Part shown: positions 16,937 through 26,581 of the stretch, piece after piece | How the letters are laid out: every line of letters starts with the position of its first letter | Position numbering within the stretch: position 1 is the stretch's first letter | Assembly (NCBI RefSeq): GCF_041949975.1 | Contig: NZ_JBHFQG010000006.1 | Coordinates: forward strand, 62,001-126,000 | Reading direction: 5' to 3' | Length of the DNA stretch: 64,000 nucleotides | Source: Alteribacillus sp041949975 | GTDB lineage: Bacteria > Bacillota > Bacilli > Bacillales > Marinococcaceae | Notes under the pieces: model-generated | What the model was told of the DNA's origin: nothing | Seen by the model: the letters and a program-made list of their open reading frames with translations, nothing else | The model's database searches: none | Made by a program: the position numbers and the translations under genes

Positions 16937-18418
16937 TTAAAGAATGATAGCGATTAATCCGCCTGACCCTTCATTTATTATTCTTTCTAAGGTTTCTTTT
17001 AATTTATACCTTGCATTTTCTGGCATGAGAGAAAGTTTCGCCTGTATTCCTTCGCGGACAATAGAATTTAATGACCTGCCAAATATATCAGAATTCCAGA
17101 TGGAAAGAGGATTTTCTTCAAAATCCTGCATTAAATACCTAACTAGTTCTTCACTTTGTTTCTCCGTTCCAATAATGGGGGCAAATTCTGATTCAACATC
17201 TACTTTTATCATGTGAATGGAGGGCGCCACTGCTTTAAGTCTGACTCCAAAACGTGAACCTTGGCGTATGATTTCCGGTTCGTCTAAACTCATATCCGTA
17301 ATTGCTGGAGCAGCGATCCCATATCCGGTCTGTTTAACCATTTTCAAAGCATCACTTACTTGATCATATTCGCTTTTTGCATAAGCAAAATCTTGCATAA
17401 GCTGAAGCAAGTGATCTTTTCCGCGTATTTCAACTCCTACCACTTCTTTTAATACCTGATCGTATAAATGATCAGGGGCAAACAGATCAATTTCAGCAAT
17501 TCCCTGCCCCATTTCAATTCCAGCAAGACCTGCTTCTTCTATAAACTCAAAGTCATTTGCAAATTGATGTACGACTCTGTCCACATCCCGCAGTCTTTTA
17601 ATATCCTTCACCGTGTTTCTTACAGACTGTTCATACTCCTGTCTCAACCAGTGGCTTTCCCTTAAAACCATTACCCAGCTTGGCAGATTAACATTTACTT
17701 CATGGACTGGAAACTCAAAAAGAACTTCTCTTAATACATTATGAATATCGTGTTCGGTCATGCTTTCAATACTTAATGCAAGAACTGGTATATCATGCTC
17801 TTCCGATAATTCTTGACGAAGAACTTCTGTTTCTGGATGATGAGGACGGACTGTGTTAACGATCATTATGAAAGGTTTTCCAACCTCTTTTAATTCTTCT
17901 ACTACACGCTCTTCTGCTTCGACATAATCCATCCGTGGAATTTCACCGATAGTCCCATCTGAGGTAACGACTACTCCCAGTGTGGAATGCTCTTGAATAA
18001 CTTTACGAGTACCAATTTCTGCAGCTTCTTGAAATGGGATAGGTTCTTCATACCATGGAGTATTAATCATTCGCGGTCCATTTTCATCTTCATACCCTTT
18101 AGCGCCTTCCACAGCATAGCCGACACAATCTACCAGCCTTACGTTAACTTCAAGCCCTTCATCCACTTCTAATGACACAGCGTTATTAGGAACAAATTTC
18201 GGTTCAGTGGTCATTATCGTTTTTCCTGCCGCGCTTTGAGGCAGTTCATCCTTTGTACGTGCCCTATCTGCTTCACTATCCATATTTGGAAGAACGACAA
18301 GCTCCATGAACTTTTTAATAAAAGTGGATTTACCGGTACGGACTGCTCCGACTACTCCTAGATAGATGTCTCCACCGGTCCGCTCCGCGATATCTTTGAA
18401 GATATCAACCTTTTCCAC
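16937..18418 (-). CDS. spoIVA: Stage IV sporulation protein A, spore coat ATPase
   Basis: Cytoskeletal ATPase that polymerises on the forespore surface as the base of the coat, anchored through SpoVM. It has 493 residues, the family length. The Walker A motif is GAVRTGKST (residues 24-32) and LVDCVGYAVEGAKG is the switch/Walker B region. The C-terminus ends in the hydrophobic GGLIAIIL needed for localisation. It starts with GTG, with AGGAGGGG 7 nt upstream. It is expressed in the mother cell under sigma-E in relatives. Confidence 0.97.
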   Translation of the reverse strand: MEKVDIFKDIAERTGGDIYLGVVGAVRTGKSTFIKKFMELVVLPNMDSEADRARTKDELPQSAAGKTIMTTEPKFVPNNAVSLEVDEGLEVNVRLVDCVGYAVEGAKGYEDENGPRMINTPWYEEPIPFQEAAEIGTRKVIQEHSTLGVVVTSDGTIGEIPRMDYVEAEERVVEELKEVGKPFIMIVNTVRPHHPETEVLRQELSEEHDIPVLALSIESMTEHDIHNVLREVLFEFPVHEVNVNLPSWVMVLRESHWLRQEYEQSVRNTVKDIKRLRDVDRVVHQFANDFEFIEEAGLAGIEMGQGIAEIDLFAPDHLYDQVLKEVVGVEIRGKDHLLQLMQDFAYAKSEYDQVSDALKMVKQTGYGIAAPAITDMSLDEPEIIRQGSRFGVRLKAVAPSIHMIKVDVESEFAPIIGTEKQSEELVRYLMQDFEENPLSIWNSDIFGRSLNSIVREGIQAKLSLMPENARYKLKETLERIINEGSGGLIAIIL

Positions 18419-18462
18419 TAGATCCCCTCCTGTTCAATGTGAATTCCGATACCGGTCTTGCA

Positions 18463-18468
18463 TGTATG
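18463..18468 (-). promoter_or_regulatory. Possible sigma-E -10 box of spoIVA
   Basis: CATACA on the minus strand, about 45 nt before the spoIVA start, matches the first six bases of the sigma-E -10 consensus. The -35 region is AT-rich without a clear match. The call relies on the known sigma-E control of spoIVA. Confidence 0.35.
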
Positions 18469-18633
18469 ACATTATATATTTATGATAATGTCCGAGGGAT
18501 ATGACTTTCTCACTTCTACTTATGTTTTTTTTATTCACTTTATGAGGGATAACATCTTTTATTTAAATCTTTTTGAAAAAATTGAACGCGAGTATAGAGA
18601 AAGAATGACTGCCTGGCCATGTAACATTAAAAA

Positions 18634-18667
18634 AGACTTTTTCCTGCATCAGCAGGAAAAAGTCTTC
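18634..18667 (-). terminator. Terminator after yphF
   Basis: A perfect 15-bp inverted repeat (AAGACTTTTTCCTGC / GCAGGAAAAAGTCTT, 4-nt loop) starts 14 nt past the yphF stop; on the minus strand it is followed by TTTTTAATG. It would separate yphE-yphF from spoIVA. The rest of the spacer to spoIVA holds only the putative sigma-E promoter. Confidence 0.88.
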
Positions 18668-18680
18668 TTCTTTCACACTG

Positions 18681-19394
18681 TTACTCTTCCTTAAATGTTG
18701 GTTCCCCATTTTCATCAATTGTATACGGGATAGAAAAAGCAGGAACAATCGGGGAATTATCTGTCAACAGTTTTCTAATATCGTCTCCTTGATTATAATC
18801 ATGATCATACTCACGTAAAGCAATATTTAAATCTATAGAATAATCAATTAAAACATTGCCATGTTCATTAATGATTAATGGTAAGTATGTATCATTGTAA
18901 GGGCTTTGGACTTTTGCATCGCGATGATAATCGAGCTTTTCCATATCGATAGAGTATACTCCAGGTCCAATTGGTTCTTCTATGGGAGCATATTCGTTTT
19001 TGTTAATATACTTATTAATCTCCCGCTGAAGTTCTTGTATTTCTCTCATAATACGTAAATCAATAACTTTTACCTCGGCTTCTTCTTCCGGATTTATAAT
19101 GACATATTGATAGAAACCGCCATTTTCGAAAGAATTCCCTGGAGGTTCCTGCATATACCGCGGCATTAGTTTATTAAATTCGATAACATATTTTTGATAG
19201 ATAGGTGTATTTTCGTCTTTTGTTTTAATTGGGAGTACGTTATTATCTTTTTTGTATTGATCAACTGCTTGCTGCACGGAAGCAAGCTGATTTTCATAAG
19301 GAACCTGGTTTTCTGCTCTTTTTTCCTGTGGAAACATACACCCCGATAGTAAAAAAAGAATCATGACACCCGATATAGTCAATTTAATTTTCAC
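18681..19394 (-). CDS. yphF: YphF-like lipoprotein
   Basis: Predicted lipoprotein of 237 residues and unknown function, at the position of B. subtilis yphF next to spoIVA. The start is GTG at 19394 because GGAGGTG lies 6 nt upstream. The N-terminus MKIKLTISGVMILFLLSGC is a lipoprotein signal with the lipidated cysteine at residue 19. The mature part is acidic and soluble, with a long helix near REIQELQREINKYI. A role in sporulation is suggested only by its neighbours. Confidence 0.85.
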   Translation of the reverse strand: MKIKLTISGVMILFLLSGCMFPQEKRAENQVPYENQLASVQQAVDQYKKDNNVLPIKTKDENTPIYQKYVIEFNKLMPRYMQEPPGNSFENGGFYQYVIINPEEEAEVKVIDLRIMREIQELQREINKYINKNEYAPIEEPIGPGVYSIDMEKLDYHRDAKVQSPYNDTYLPLIINEHGNVLIDYSIDLNIALREYDHDYNQGDDIRKLLTDNSPIVPAFSIPYTIDENGEPTFKEE

Positions 19395-19450
19395 TGTTTC
19401 ACCTCCAGGGCAAAAGGTTTGTTCTGTATATGTGATCGACGGAAAATTCA

Positions 19451-19645
19451 TTATTCAGCTAATGGTCCTCGCACTACAACGGCAAAGACAATCAGACCAG
19501 CAACCATAAGGCAGAGGAAAGACAATATAAGTAATAAAACACGCCAAAACCCAGGCAACTTCTGTGATAAAACGCTAAGCCCGGCTGATGCAAACATTAA
19601 AAATAAACCAAAAAATGAAAACCACATGTTTTGCAGCGCTGACAT
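19451..19645 (-). CDS. yphE: YphE-like small membrane protein (DUF2768)
   Basis: A 64-residue protein with two hydrophobic helices (residues about 8-28 and 36-58). The start at 19645 (MSALQNMWFSFFGLF) has AAGGAGGG 7 nt upstream. The position between gpsA and yphF matches B. subtilis yphE. Its function is unknown. Confidence 0.8.
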   Translation of the reverse strand: MSALQNMWFSFFGLFLMFASAGLSVLSQKLPGFWRVLLLILSFLCLMVAGLIVFAVVVRGPLAE

Positions 19646-19926
19646 CAACCTACCCTCCTTTAATTCCGTCCATATTATAACACACGGCCAGGGCTGTGAC
19701 TGCATGTCCCATTGGTTTTCAATGTTTTGTAGAAATAATTTAGACAGCTGACTCTCGTACTACTTTGTTTTTCCATCAAAAGCCAGCTGAACCGGGGCTG
19801 ATCCAGCTAGCTTTTGCTATATTCTTTCCCTTTTTATAAACAGCCTTTATTCTATTCTTTTTACTGTATTCATAAAGGTATCCATTGGAATGAGCATATG
19901 CCTTTGAATCATAAATAAATTTAAAA

Positions 19927-20193
19927 TTATTTTGACTGGAACCACTTGCTTAAGGAAGCCAAATCAAACGGGATATTGTTGTTAACAATTGCCTTAACTA
20001 ATTCATCTTCTTGTTTTTTAGACACTTTTTTTCCAGCAAGTTTCCCGACATCCGAGATGACTCTGCGTACGGTTTGTTCATCTTGAAAGTCAGCACCATT
20101 TAAAGATTGTACCAGTTTCAATAAATCTTCTTGTTTTACATTTGTTTTTTTCTCAATCTGATCAAAAAATGAATCATTTTGGCGGTGTCGCAT
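19927..20193 (-). CDS. spoVIF: Stage VI sporulation protein F
   Basis: Small late-sporulation protein involved in coat assembly in B. subtilis (formerly YjcC). It has 88 residues; the start at 20193 has AGGGAGG 7 nt upstream. It matches the family pattern FFDQIEKKTNVKQEDLLKLV with LNGADFQDEQTVRRVI. In B. subtilis the gene is elsewhere, so its place between yphE and gpsA is a local rearrangement or an alternative ancestral order. The 281 nt downstream to yphE hold no clear gene. Confidence 0.85.
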   Translation of the reverse strand: MRHRQNDSFFDQIEKKTNVKQEDLLKLVQSLNGADFQDEQTVRRVISDVGKLAGKKVSKKQEDELVKAIVNNNIPFDLASLSKWFQSK

Positions 20194-20258
20194 GTAACTG
20201 CCTCCCTTAATCACTATTCAAATTATCCTATGCATGATTAAAGAAGGCGTTCCAATTG

Positions 20259-21341
20259 TTAGTCATTATCCTTGCTCCATGTCATTTCCTGCCATTTTTC
20301 CTGAAAATCTGGTCCAAGCAAAAGAGAGACATTCTCCACTTCATGCTTTCTAACCCTTCCCATTAACTGCTGTGCCGCTTCTTTTGGGCTTTTCTCTTCA
20401 AAAAGAACCTCAAAAAGCGCTTCTGTAATAGGCATTTCTACTTGAATTTGGTATGAAAGCTCATAAACAGCCTTTGTCGTTCTAACTCCTTCTACGACCA
20501 TACCCATTTCTTTTAATACGTCATCAAGATTTTTTCCTTGTCCCAGTTTATATCCGGCCCGCCAATTCCGGCTGTGTTCACTGGTACAAGTCACTATTAA
20601 ATCACCTAGGCCAGACAAGCCGGTAAATGTCAGCGGATTAGCTCCAAGTTTAATTCCCAATCGAGCAATCTCGGCAAGGCCTCTTGTCATAAGAGCAGCT
20701 TTAGCATTATCTCCATAGCCCAGACCATCGGTTAAGCCAATACCAAGAGCAATAATGTTTTTAAGAGCTCCGCCGATTTCTACCCCTATTAAATCATGAT
20801 TGGTATACACCCTGAAATTATTATTCATAAACAATTCCTGCACCTCTTCCGCAGCCTCTGCAACGTGGGAGGAAACAGTAACGGTGGTTGGTTGTCTTTT
20901 ACACACTTCCTCTGCATGACTTGGTCCGGAAAGTACAACGGTGGCCCTTCCTTTTTGATTAGCTAATTCTTCTTCCATCATTTCAGAAATCCGTTTTGAC
21001 GTTCCTGGTTCTATTCCTTTTGAGGCATGTATAAGAATGCTGTATTCTTTTATATAAGGTTTTAAAAGAGTCATAGTATCCCTAACAGCTTTAGTAGGTA
21101 CTACGAGGAGAATATATTCAACATTTTCTGTACACCAGGCTAAATCACTTGATGCACTAATTAAGTGCGGAAGGGTGAAACCGGGTAAATATTTTGTATT
21201 TGTGTGGTCTTGGTTTATTTCTTTTGCTTGCTCTTTTCGTCTGGTCCATATTTTAACGTTGTGTTCATTGTCTGCTAATACTGTAGCAAGTGCTGTTCCC
21301 CAGCTGCCTGCACCTAAAACCGCCACATTTTTTTTCATCAT
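20259..21341 (-). CDS. gpsA: NAD(P)-dependent glycerol-3-phosphate dehydrogenase
   Basis: Reduces dihydroxyacetone phosphate to sn-glycerol 3-phosphate for phospholipid synthesis. It has 360 residues. VAVLGAGSWGTALA is the dinucleotide site, VLSGPSHAEEV and EIGGALKNIIALGIGL carry the catalytic lysines, and GLSGLGDLIVTC is the substrate loop. Two adjacent ATGs follow GAGGGTG; 21341 is chosen. It lies 15 nt behind plsY, which uses its product. Confidence 0.97.
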   Translation of the reverse strand: MMKKNVAVLGAGSWGTALATVLADNEHNVKIWTRRKEQAKEINQDHTNTKYLPGFTLPHLISASSDLAWCTENVEYILLVVPTKAVRDTMTLLKPYIKEYSILIHASKGIEPGTSKRISEMMEEELANQKGRATVVLSGPSHAEEVCKRQPTTVTVSSHVAEAAEEVQELFMNNNFRVYTNHDLIGVEIGGALKNIIALGIGLTDGLGYGDNAKAALMTRGLAEIARLGIKLGANPLTFTGLSGLGDLIVTCTSEHSRNWRAGYKLGQGKNLDDVLKEMGMVVEGVRTTKAVYELSYQIQVEMPITEALFEVLFEEKSPKEAAQQLMGRVRKHEVENVSLLLGPDFQEKWQEMTWSKDND

Positions 21342-21356
21342 TTTCACCCTCGCTTA

Positions 21357-22001
21357 TTACATTTTCTTTTCACCGATTTTGTTTTCTGTTCCTTTTAACA
21401 ATCTTTCCACATTTGTTCTATGTTTCCAAACAGATATTAGTCCTAATGAAGCTGTTAAATAAAAATATGGATCAGGATGTCCGTAATAATCTTGAGTGAA
21501 CCAAATTAATAACGGGGTAGCAACGGCAAAAATTAACGAACCTAAAGATACATATCTTGTAACAGCTATCGCAGCGATAGCAGCGATCCCAACATATATT
21601 GCTGGAAAAAAGACGAGACTGCTTACCACACCAATTGCTGTGGCTACCCCTTTTCCGCCTTTGAAACCATAATATACCGGCCAATTATGCCCGAGTATAG
21701 CGGCTAATCCAGCTAACGCAGGGGCCAAACCTTCAACTTCTCCTATTGGAGTTAAAGGCGGAAATACTTCTGCTATTTCAAGCCATTTTGCAATCCAAAC
21801 AGCTGTGATTCCTTTTAATATATCTAGACTCAACACCAAAATAGCAGGTCCTTTCCCCAGCACCCTTAAAATATTAGTAGCCCCTGCATTTCCGCTGCCA
21901 TGCTGACGTATATCAATTTTCATCATTTTCTGTGCAATTACATAACTAAAGCTTATAGAGCCTAGTAAATACGCAGCAATAACAGATACTATTAATTCCA
22001 T
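21357..22001 (-). CDS. plsY: Acyl-phosphate:glycerol-3-phosphate acyltransferase
   Basis: Integral membrane enzyme that acylates glycerol 3-phosphate, the first step of phospholipid synthesis. It has 214 residues with five or six hydrophobic segments. The family motifs are GSISFSYV, IDIRQHGSGNAGATNILRV and GFKGGKGVATAIG. The pairing with gpsA is functionally sensible: GpsA supplies the acceptor. In B. subtilis plsY is elsewhere. Confidence 0.95.
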   Translation of the reverse strand: MELIVSVIAAYLLGSISFSYVIAQKMMKIDIRQHGSGNAGATNILRVLGKGPAILVLSLDILKGITAVWIAKWLEIAEVFPPLTPIGEVEGLAPALAGLAAILGHNWPVYYGFKGGKGVATAIGVVSSLVFFPAIYVGIAAIAAIAVTRYVSLGSLIFAVATPLLIWFTQDYYGHPDPYFYLTASLGLISVWKHRTNVERLLKGTENKIGEKKM

Positions 22002-22046
22002 TTCTCCCTATCCCCCGATTAACTAAGAATAATTTTTTTCTTGTTG

Positions 22047-23360
22047 TTATTCGTTCTTTTTTCTAGCTATGATTTTAAGCGGAGTGCCTTCAAAGTGAAA
22101 TGCTTCTCTCAGCTTATTTTCTAAATATCTTTCGTAAGAAAAATGCAGAAGCTCTGGATCATTTACAAACAACACGATAGTCGGCGGTGCAACGGCTACT
22201 TGAGTTGCGTAATTTATACGTAGTCTTCTATTATTTTCTGTAGGGGTAGGATTCATTATAACCGCATCCATAATGACGTCATTCAATACATTCGTAGGGA
22301 CTCGCAAGTTATGATTATCAGCAGCTTGTTTTACAGTGGGTAATAAATGCTGCAATCGTTGTTTCGTTTTCGCTGATAAGAAAAGAACCGGCGCATAAGA
22401 TAAGAATTGAAATTCTTCACGAATTTTTTCAGTGAAACGAGCCATCGTTTTGTCATCTTTTTCTATTGCATCCCATTTATTAACTATAATTAGTATAGCT
22501 CGGCCGGCCTCATGGGCATAGCCTGCAATTTTCTTATCTTGTTCTCTTATTCCTTCTTCCCCATTTATGACCACCAAAACTACGTCAGAACGTTCCATGG
22601 CTCTTAAAGCACGGAGAACACTATACTTTTCTGTGGTTTCGTAAACTTTCCCGCGTTTTCGCATTCCAGCTGTGTCTATTAATACATATTCTTGATCATC
22701 TTTTTCAAAAATTGTATCTATAGCGTCTCTCGTTGTACCTGGAATATCACTTACAATTACTCTTTCTTCACCAAGGACAGCATTGACCAGCGATGATTTT
22801 CCTACATTAGGCCTGCCAATGACTGCCATTCTAATCGTATCTTCTTCATACTCTTCTTCCTGTTCAGTTGGAAAATGGTGAATAACTTCATCCAGCAGGT
22901 CACCAAGACCCAGCCCATGAGCACCTGAAATACCAAACACTTCTCCTGTGCCAAGCGCATAAAATTCATAAATTCTGTCTCGCATCTCAAAATTATCTAT
23001 TTTATTAACACCTAATATAACCGGCTTTTTAGATCGATGTAGAATAGACGCGACTTCTTCATCGGCTCCCGTCATTCCATCTCTGCCGTTTACTAAAAAG
23101 ATAATAACATCAGCTTCATCAATTGCAATTTGGGCCTGCTCTCTCATTTGATCTAATAATGGTTCATTGCCTATTTCTATTCCGCCTGTATCAATAACGT
23201 AAAACTCACGATTTAACCATTCTGCTTTGCTGTAAATACGATCACGTGTAACGCCAGGTATATCTTCTACAATTGCCTGACGCTCTCCTACAATCCGATT
23301 AAATATAGTAGACTTCCCAACATTAGGGCGGCCAACTATAGCTACTACTGGTTTTGGCAT
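22047..23360 (-). CDS. der: Ribosome biogenesis GTPase Der (EngA)
   Basis: Essential GTPase for maturation of the 50S subunit. The 437 residues contain two GTPase domains: GRPNVGKST, DTGGIE and NKID in the first, and GRPNVGKSS, DTAGMRKRG and NKWD in the second. A C-terminal KH-like domain follows. AAAGGAAAGGG precedes the ATG. Confidence 0.98.
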   Translation of the reverse strand: MPKPVVAIVGRPNVGKSTIFNRIVGERQAIVEDIPGVTRDRIYSKAEWLNREFYVIDTGGIEIGNEPLLDQMREQAQIAIDEADVIIFLVNGRDGMTGADEEVASILHRSKKPVILGVNKIDNFEMRDRIYEFYALGTGEVFGISGAHGLGLGDLLDEVIHHFPTEQEEEYEEDTIRMAVIGRPNVGKSSLVNAVLGEERVIVSDIPGTTRDAIDTIFEKDDQEYVLIDTAGMRKRGKVYETTEKYSVLRALRAMERSDVVLVVINGEEGIREQDKKIAGYAHEAGRAILIIVNKWDAIEKDDKTMARFTEKIREEFQFLSYAPVLFLSAKTKQRLQHLLPTVKQAADNHNLRVPTNVLNDVIMDAVIMNPTPTENNRRLRINYATQVAVAPPTIVLFVNDPELLHFSYERYLENKLREAFHFEGTPLKIIARKKNE

Positions 23361-23468
23361 AAATTCCCTTTCCTTTCTCCCTTAACCAATTCTCTAATTT
23401 GTTTTAAATGTCCTAAACTGTACCTGTATAGACATATTTGGATAAAAAGTTTCGTTTATTTCAGAAAA

Positions 23469-23489
23469 AACCCGGCTTCGCGCCGAGTT
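23469..23489 (-). terminator. Terminator after yphA
   Basis: AACTCGGC / GCCGGGTT stem (one G-T pair) with a 5-nt loop on the minus strand, then a run of T. It lies between the yphA stop and der. Confidence 0.82.
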
Positions 23490-23540
23490 CCTGTCACAGT
23501 GTTTTAGTACAACAACTTATATATTTTAGCAGATATTTCT

Positions 23541-24143
23541 CTATCCAGGCAAGTTGGAACGGGACAGAGATGCTGCATTATTAATTATTGAAAAAATCTT
23601 TAGAAGTATCTCTAAACTGTATAATACTGTGATTAAAACAACGAGGTAATTCAGAAAAAAGCTCTCTCCAATAGTAATTAAAGATGTGAATGGAAACATG
23701 TGAAGCTGATAAATAACTTCACCGCTGCAAGAAGCTATAATAGCACATGTTAAACGCTCTTTGAATGATTGTAAAAAGAGAAAAAAAATAAAAGAAAAAC
23801 AAATCACGTAAGTCAATAAGTGACCAAAAAGGTAAATGACCGGCTCATACCACTCTGTTAAGCGAAAAGCTGCAAACAAATAAGCAAAACTTATTGCCAA
23901 AAAAAATACTTTCCATTTACTCAGAGTCCTTTGTTCATGTAAACAAAGAAATCCTCCTAACAAAAACAGCAGGAACACAGGTTTTACTTCTACTTGATTA
24001 TAAGTCCATTCATAAGGATATAGACTAATAGTTAATAGTAAGAACAAAGAAGAAATAAAACGAAAACTATCTTTTTTACCTGATAAAAAAGTCTGTATTA
24101 TCCATAGATACCAGCTTATAAGAACAAATAAATAATTCTCCAT
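23541..24143 (-). CDS. yphA: YphA-like membrane protein
   Basis: A polytopic membrane protein of 200 residues, very rich in Phe, Leu and Tyr, with about six hydrophobic segments. The position between der and fni and the length are those of B. subtilis YphA; the sequence itself has no motif with a known function. Assignment is mainly by position. Confidence 0.65.
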   Translation of the reverse strand: MENYLFVLISWYLWIIQTFLSGKKDSFRFISSLFLLLTISLYPYEWTYNQVEVKPVFLLFLLGGFLCLHEQRTLSKWKVFFLAISFAYLFAAFRLTEWYEPVIYLFGHLLTYVICFSFIFFLFLQSFKERLTCAIIASCSGEVIYQLHMFPFTSLITIGESFFLNYLVVLITVLYSLEILLKIFSIINNAASLSRSNLPG

Positions 24144-24202
24144 TTTTTTCCTTTTTTATTCTTATCTTTGCCAAAATGATTATTTTTTATTCCACAGAAA
24201 AA

Positions 24203-24228
24203 ACTGGTTTATCAGTAGATAAACCAGT
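24203..24228 (-). terminator. Terminator after fni
   Basis: A perfect 11-bp stem ACTGGTTTATC / GATAAACCAGT with a 4-nt loop, immediately behind the fni stop codon, followed on the minus strand by TTTTTTCTG. Confidence 0.9.
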
Positions 24229-24229
24229 T

Positions 24230-25300
24230 TTAATCCCTTATCTTACGCCGGCTGTAAATAGAAGCAGAAAAGCCTCTCGCCTCTAACCAATCTTTAGATT
24301 CTCCAGTAAGAACTAGAGGGGCTTTTTTTAAAGTTTCAATATGTTCTGCACCAACCGCAGTCATAATCATCTTTAATTCTTCCTGACACCTGGTAATAAA
24401 GTGCTGGGCTCCTTCTTTGCCGTCTTTGTCTGCAGCAGCTAGAATTTTTCCTGCCATTGCTGCTGCATCAGCTCCTAAAGAAATAGCCTTTGCAATATCA
24501 TACCCATTTCTTATGCCCCCTGAGCCAAAAACGGACATGGATTGTGAAGCAGCATTAATTGCTTCTACGATAGAAGGTACTGTTGCGAGTCCCCATGAAT
24601 TAAAAAACTCATAAGGCTCACTTCTTCTCTTATTTTCAATAGCAGCAAAGTTTGTACCGCCATTCCCTCCTGTATCTACAATTTTCACTTCTGTTTGTTT
24701 TAATTGTTCAACGGTTTCATATGACAATCCAAACCCTACTTCTTTTACAATCACAGGAACATGCAAAAAAGAAGCAATGTCTGCAATCTTCTCTAAAGCA
24801 CCTTTGAATTCTCTGTCGCCTTCTGGCATTACTAATTCTTGAATGACGTTTAAATGTATTTGAAGCGCATCTGCTTCAATCATATCTACTGCTTGCTGAG
24901 CCTGGTTTAAAGTTAATTCGCTTCCTAAGTTAGCAAATATAATTCCTTTTTTATTTGCTTTTCTGACTGCTTTATACGTCCGTTTTTCTTCCGGGTCTTT
25001 TATTGCAGCCATTTGAGAACCGACAGCCATAGCAGCTCCTGTATCTCTAGCTGCTGCTGCTAAATTTTCGTTTATTCTTTCCGTTTCTTTGCCGCCGCCG
25101 CCCGTCATCGCATTAATAATAATCGGCGAACTTAATGAAAGTTCGCCGATTGATACGGATGGATCCACTTGAAAGACAGAAGTTTCCGGCAGGCTATTAT
25201 GAACGAAATGAACGTCATCAAAACTATTTCTCTTTTCAAAACTAGATGTTAATGCATAATTTATGTGGTCCTTCTTTCGTTCTGCACGAGACACCTGCAA
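24230..25300 (-). CDS. fni: Isopentenyl-diphosphate delta-isomerase, type 2
   Basis: FMN and NADPH dependent interconversion of IPP and DMAPP, supplying precursors for the heptaprenyl chain. It has 356 residues with RKKDHINYAL, NAMTGGG, VGSQMAAIKDP, IHLNVIQELVMPEGDREF (active-site region), VDTGGNGGTNF and FGSGGIRNGYD. The start is a TTG at 25300 with AAGGAG 6 nt upstream; the in-frame GTG two codons later is possible. It lies 10 nt behind the S1-protein gene. Confidence 0.94.
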   Translation of the reverse strand: MQVSRAERKKDHINYALTSSFEKRNSFDDVHFVHNSLPETSVFQVDPSVSIGELSLSSPIIINAMTGGGGKETERINENLAAAARDTGAAMAVGSQMAAIKDPEEKRTYKAVRKANKKGIIFANLGSELTLNQAQQAVDMIEADALQIHLNVIQELVMPEGDREFKGALEKIADIASFLHVPVIVKEVGFGLSYETVEQLKQTEVKIVDTGGNGGTNFAAIENKRRSEPYEFFNSWGLATVPSIVEAINAASQSMSVFGSGGIRNGYDIAKAISLGADAAAMAGKILAAADKDGKEGAQHFITRCQEELKMIMTAVGAEHIETLKKAPLVLTGESKDWLEARGFSASIYSRRKIRD

Positions 25301-25310
25301 ACCAGACTCC

Positions 25311-26465
25311 TTATTTTTTATACTTTTTTAATTGGTCTCCAATCATATCCCCTAACGAAAAACCGGAATGGTCTTCTTCAGGAGCTTCATACTCTTCTTG
25401 AACTTTTTCATCAGGAGTTTCTTCTTTTTCAAGCTCACGAATGCTTAGAGAAATCCTTTGATCGGAAGGGTTGATATCGAGTACTTTTGCTTTTACAGAC
25501 TGCCCTTCCTCGAGCACTTCTCCTGGAGTGCCAATATGGCGGTTGGCAATTTGAGAAATATGCACAAGGCCCTCTACACCTGGCGCTACTTCTACAAATG
25601 CTCCGAAAGAAACCAGTCGTTTTACCTGCCCTTCAATAATGTCTCCTGGTTCGATCTGGCCTTCAATCGTAGTCCATGGTCCGGGCAGTGTTTCTTTGAT
25701 GGAGAGGGACACTCTTTCACTTTCAGAGTCAACTGCAAGAATTTTTACATCGATTTCATCACCTTCATTTACGATCTCCCCTGGTGATTCAACGCGATGA
25801 TGCGCCATCTGCGAGATATGAACAAGGCCGTCAACTCCTCCAATATCTACAAACGCTCCAAAATCTGTTAAGCGCTGGACGGTTCCTTTTACAACATCCC
25901 CAACTTGAAGACTTTCTAGTAATTCTTTCTTATGCTGATCGGCTTCTTCATCAAGCACGGCCCGCTGAGAAAGAATAAGTTTATTCAAATCAGGATCGAT
26001 TTCAGCTACTTTTAAACGCAGCGTCTTCCCTTTATAATCGCTGAAATCTTCAACAAAATGACGTTCTACCAAGGAAGCGGGGATAAACCCTCTGACTCCA
26101 AGATCAACTACGAGTCCACCTTTCACTACTTCGGCGACTTCAGCTTCTATTATCTCACCTGACTCGTATTTTTCCTGGAGTTCTCCCCAAGCTCTATCAG
26201 CTAGCGCTGCTCGACGTGATAAAACAAGTTCATCGTCATCTAGTTTGATTACTTTCAATTCTAATTCATCGCCCTCTTGCAGCACATCACTCACTTTTTC
26301 TACATGAAGGCTGGAAAGTTCACTAATAGGAATAACAGCGTCCACTTTATAACCAGCGTCCGCATACGCCTGCTTGTCCTCAACCTTAGTGACTTTTCCG
26401 GTCACAAGATCTCCTACATTTAAATCTTGCATACCGACTAATTCATTGTTCATTTCATCAACCAT
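25311..26465 (-). CDS. rpsA: S1-domain RNA-binding protein (RpsA homologue, YpfD)
   Basis: Homologue of ribosomal protein S1, in Bacillus a reduced RNA-binding form. It has 384 residues with four S1 repeats (about residues 16-85, 100-170, 188-258 and 273-342); repeats three and four have the classical GAFVDIGGVDGLVHISQ and GAFVEVAPGVEGLVHISQ. The tail is acidic. The start at 26465 sits 9 nt after AAGGAGG; the ATG at 26471 is only 3 nt from it. Located behind plsC and cmk as in B. subtilis. Confidence 0.94.
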   Translation of the reverse strand: MVDEMNNELVGMQDLNVGDLVTGKVTKVEDKQAYADAGYKVDAVIPISELSSLHVEKVSDVLQEGDELELKVIKLDDDELVLSRRAALADRAWGELQEKYESGEIIEAEVAEVVKGGLVVDLGVRGFIPASLVERHFVEDFSDYKGKTLRLKVAEIDPDLNKLILSQRAVLDEEADQHKKELLESLQVGDVVKGTVQRLTDFGAFVDIGGVDGLVHISQMAHHRVESPGEIVNEGDEIDVKILAVDSESERVSLSIKETLPGPWTTIEGQIEPGDIIEGQVKRLVSFGAFVEVAPGVEGLVHISQIANRHIGTPGEVLEEGQSVKAKVLDINPSDQRISLSIRELEKEETPDEKVQEEYEAPEEDHSGFSLGDMIGDQLKKYKK

Positions 26466-26581
26466 TGACATTTGCCTCCTTCACAGTCCTTAAGGGAACA
26501 TTGAACTTAAATATAATAAATTCTTTATACAAAAGAATTTACCTCATTTCCGACACCTAAACAAATTTCTTCAATTTTGTA

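Noticed and set aside
18482..18748. Two short ORFs, one per strand, between spoIVA and yphF
   Set aside because: Both read through the perfect 15-bp inverted repeat of the yphF terminator and lack ribosome sites.
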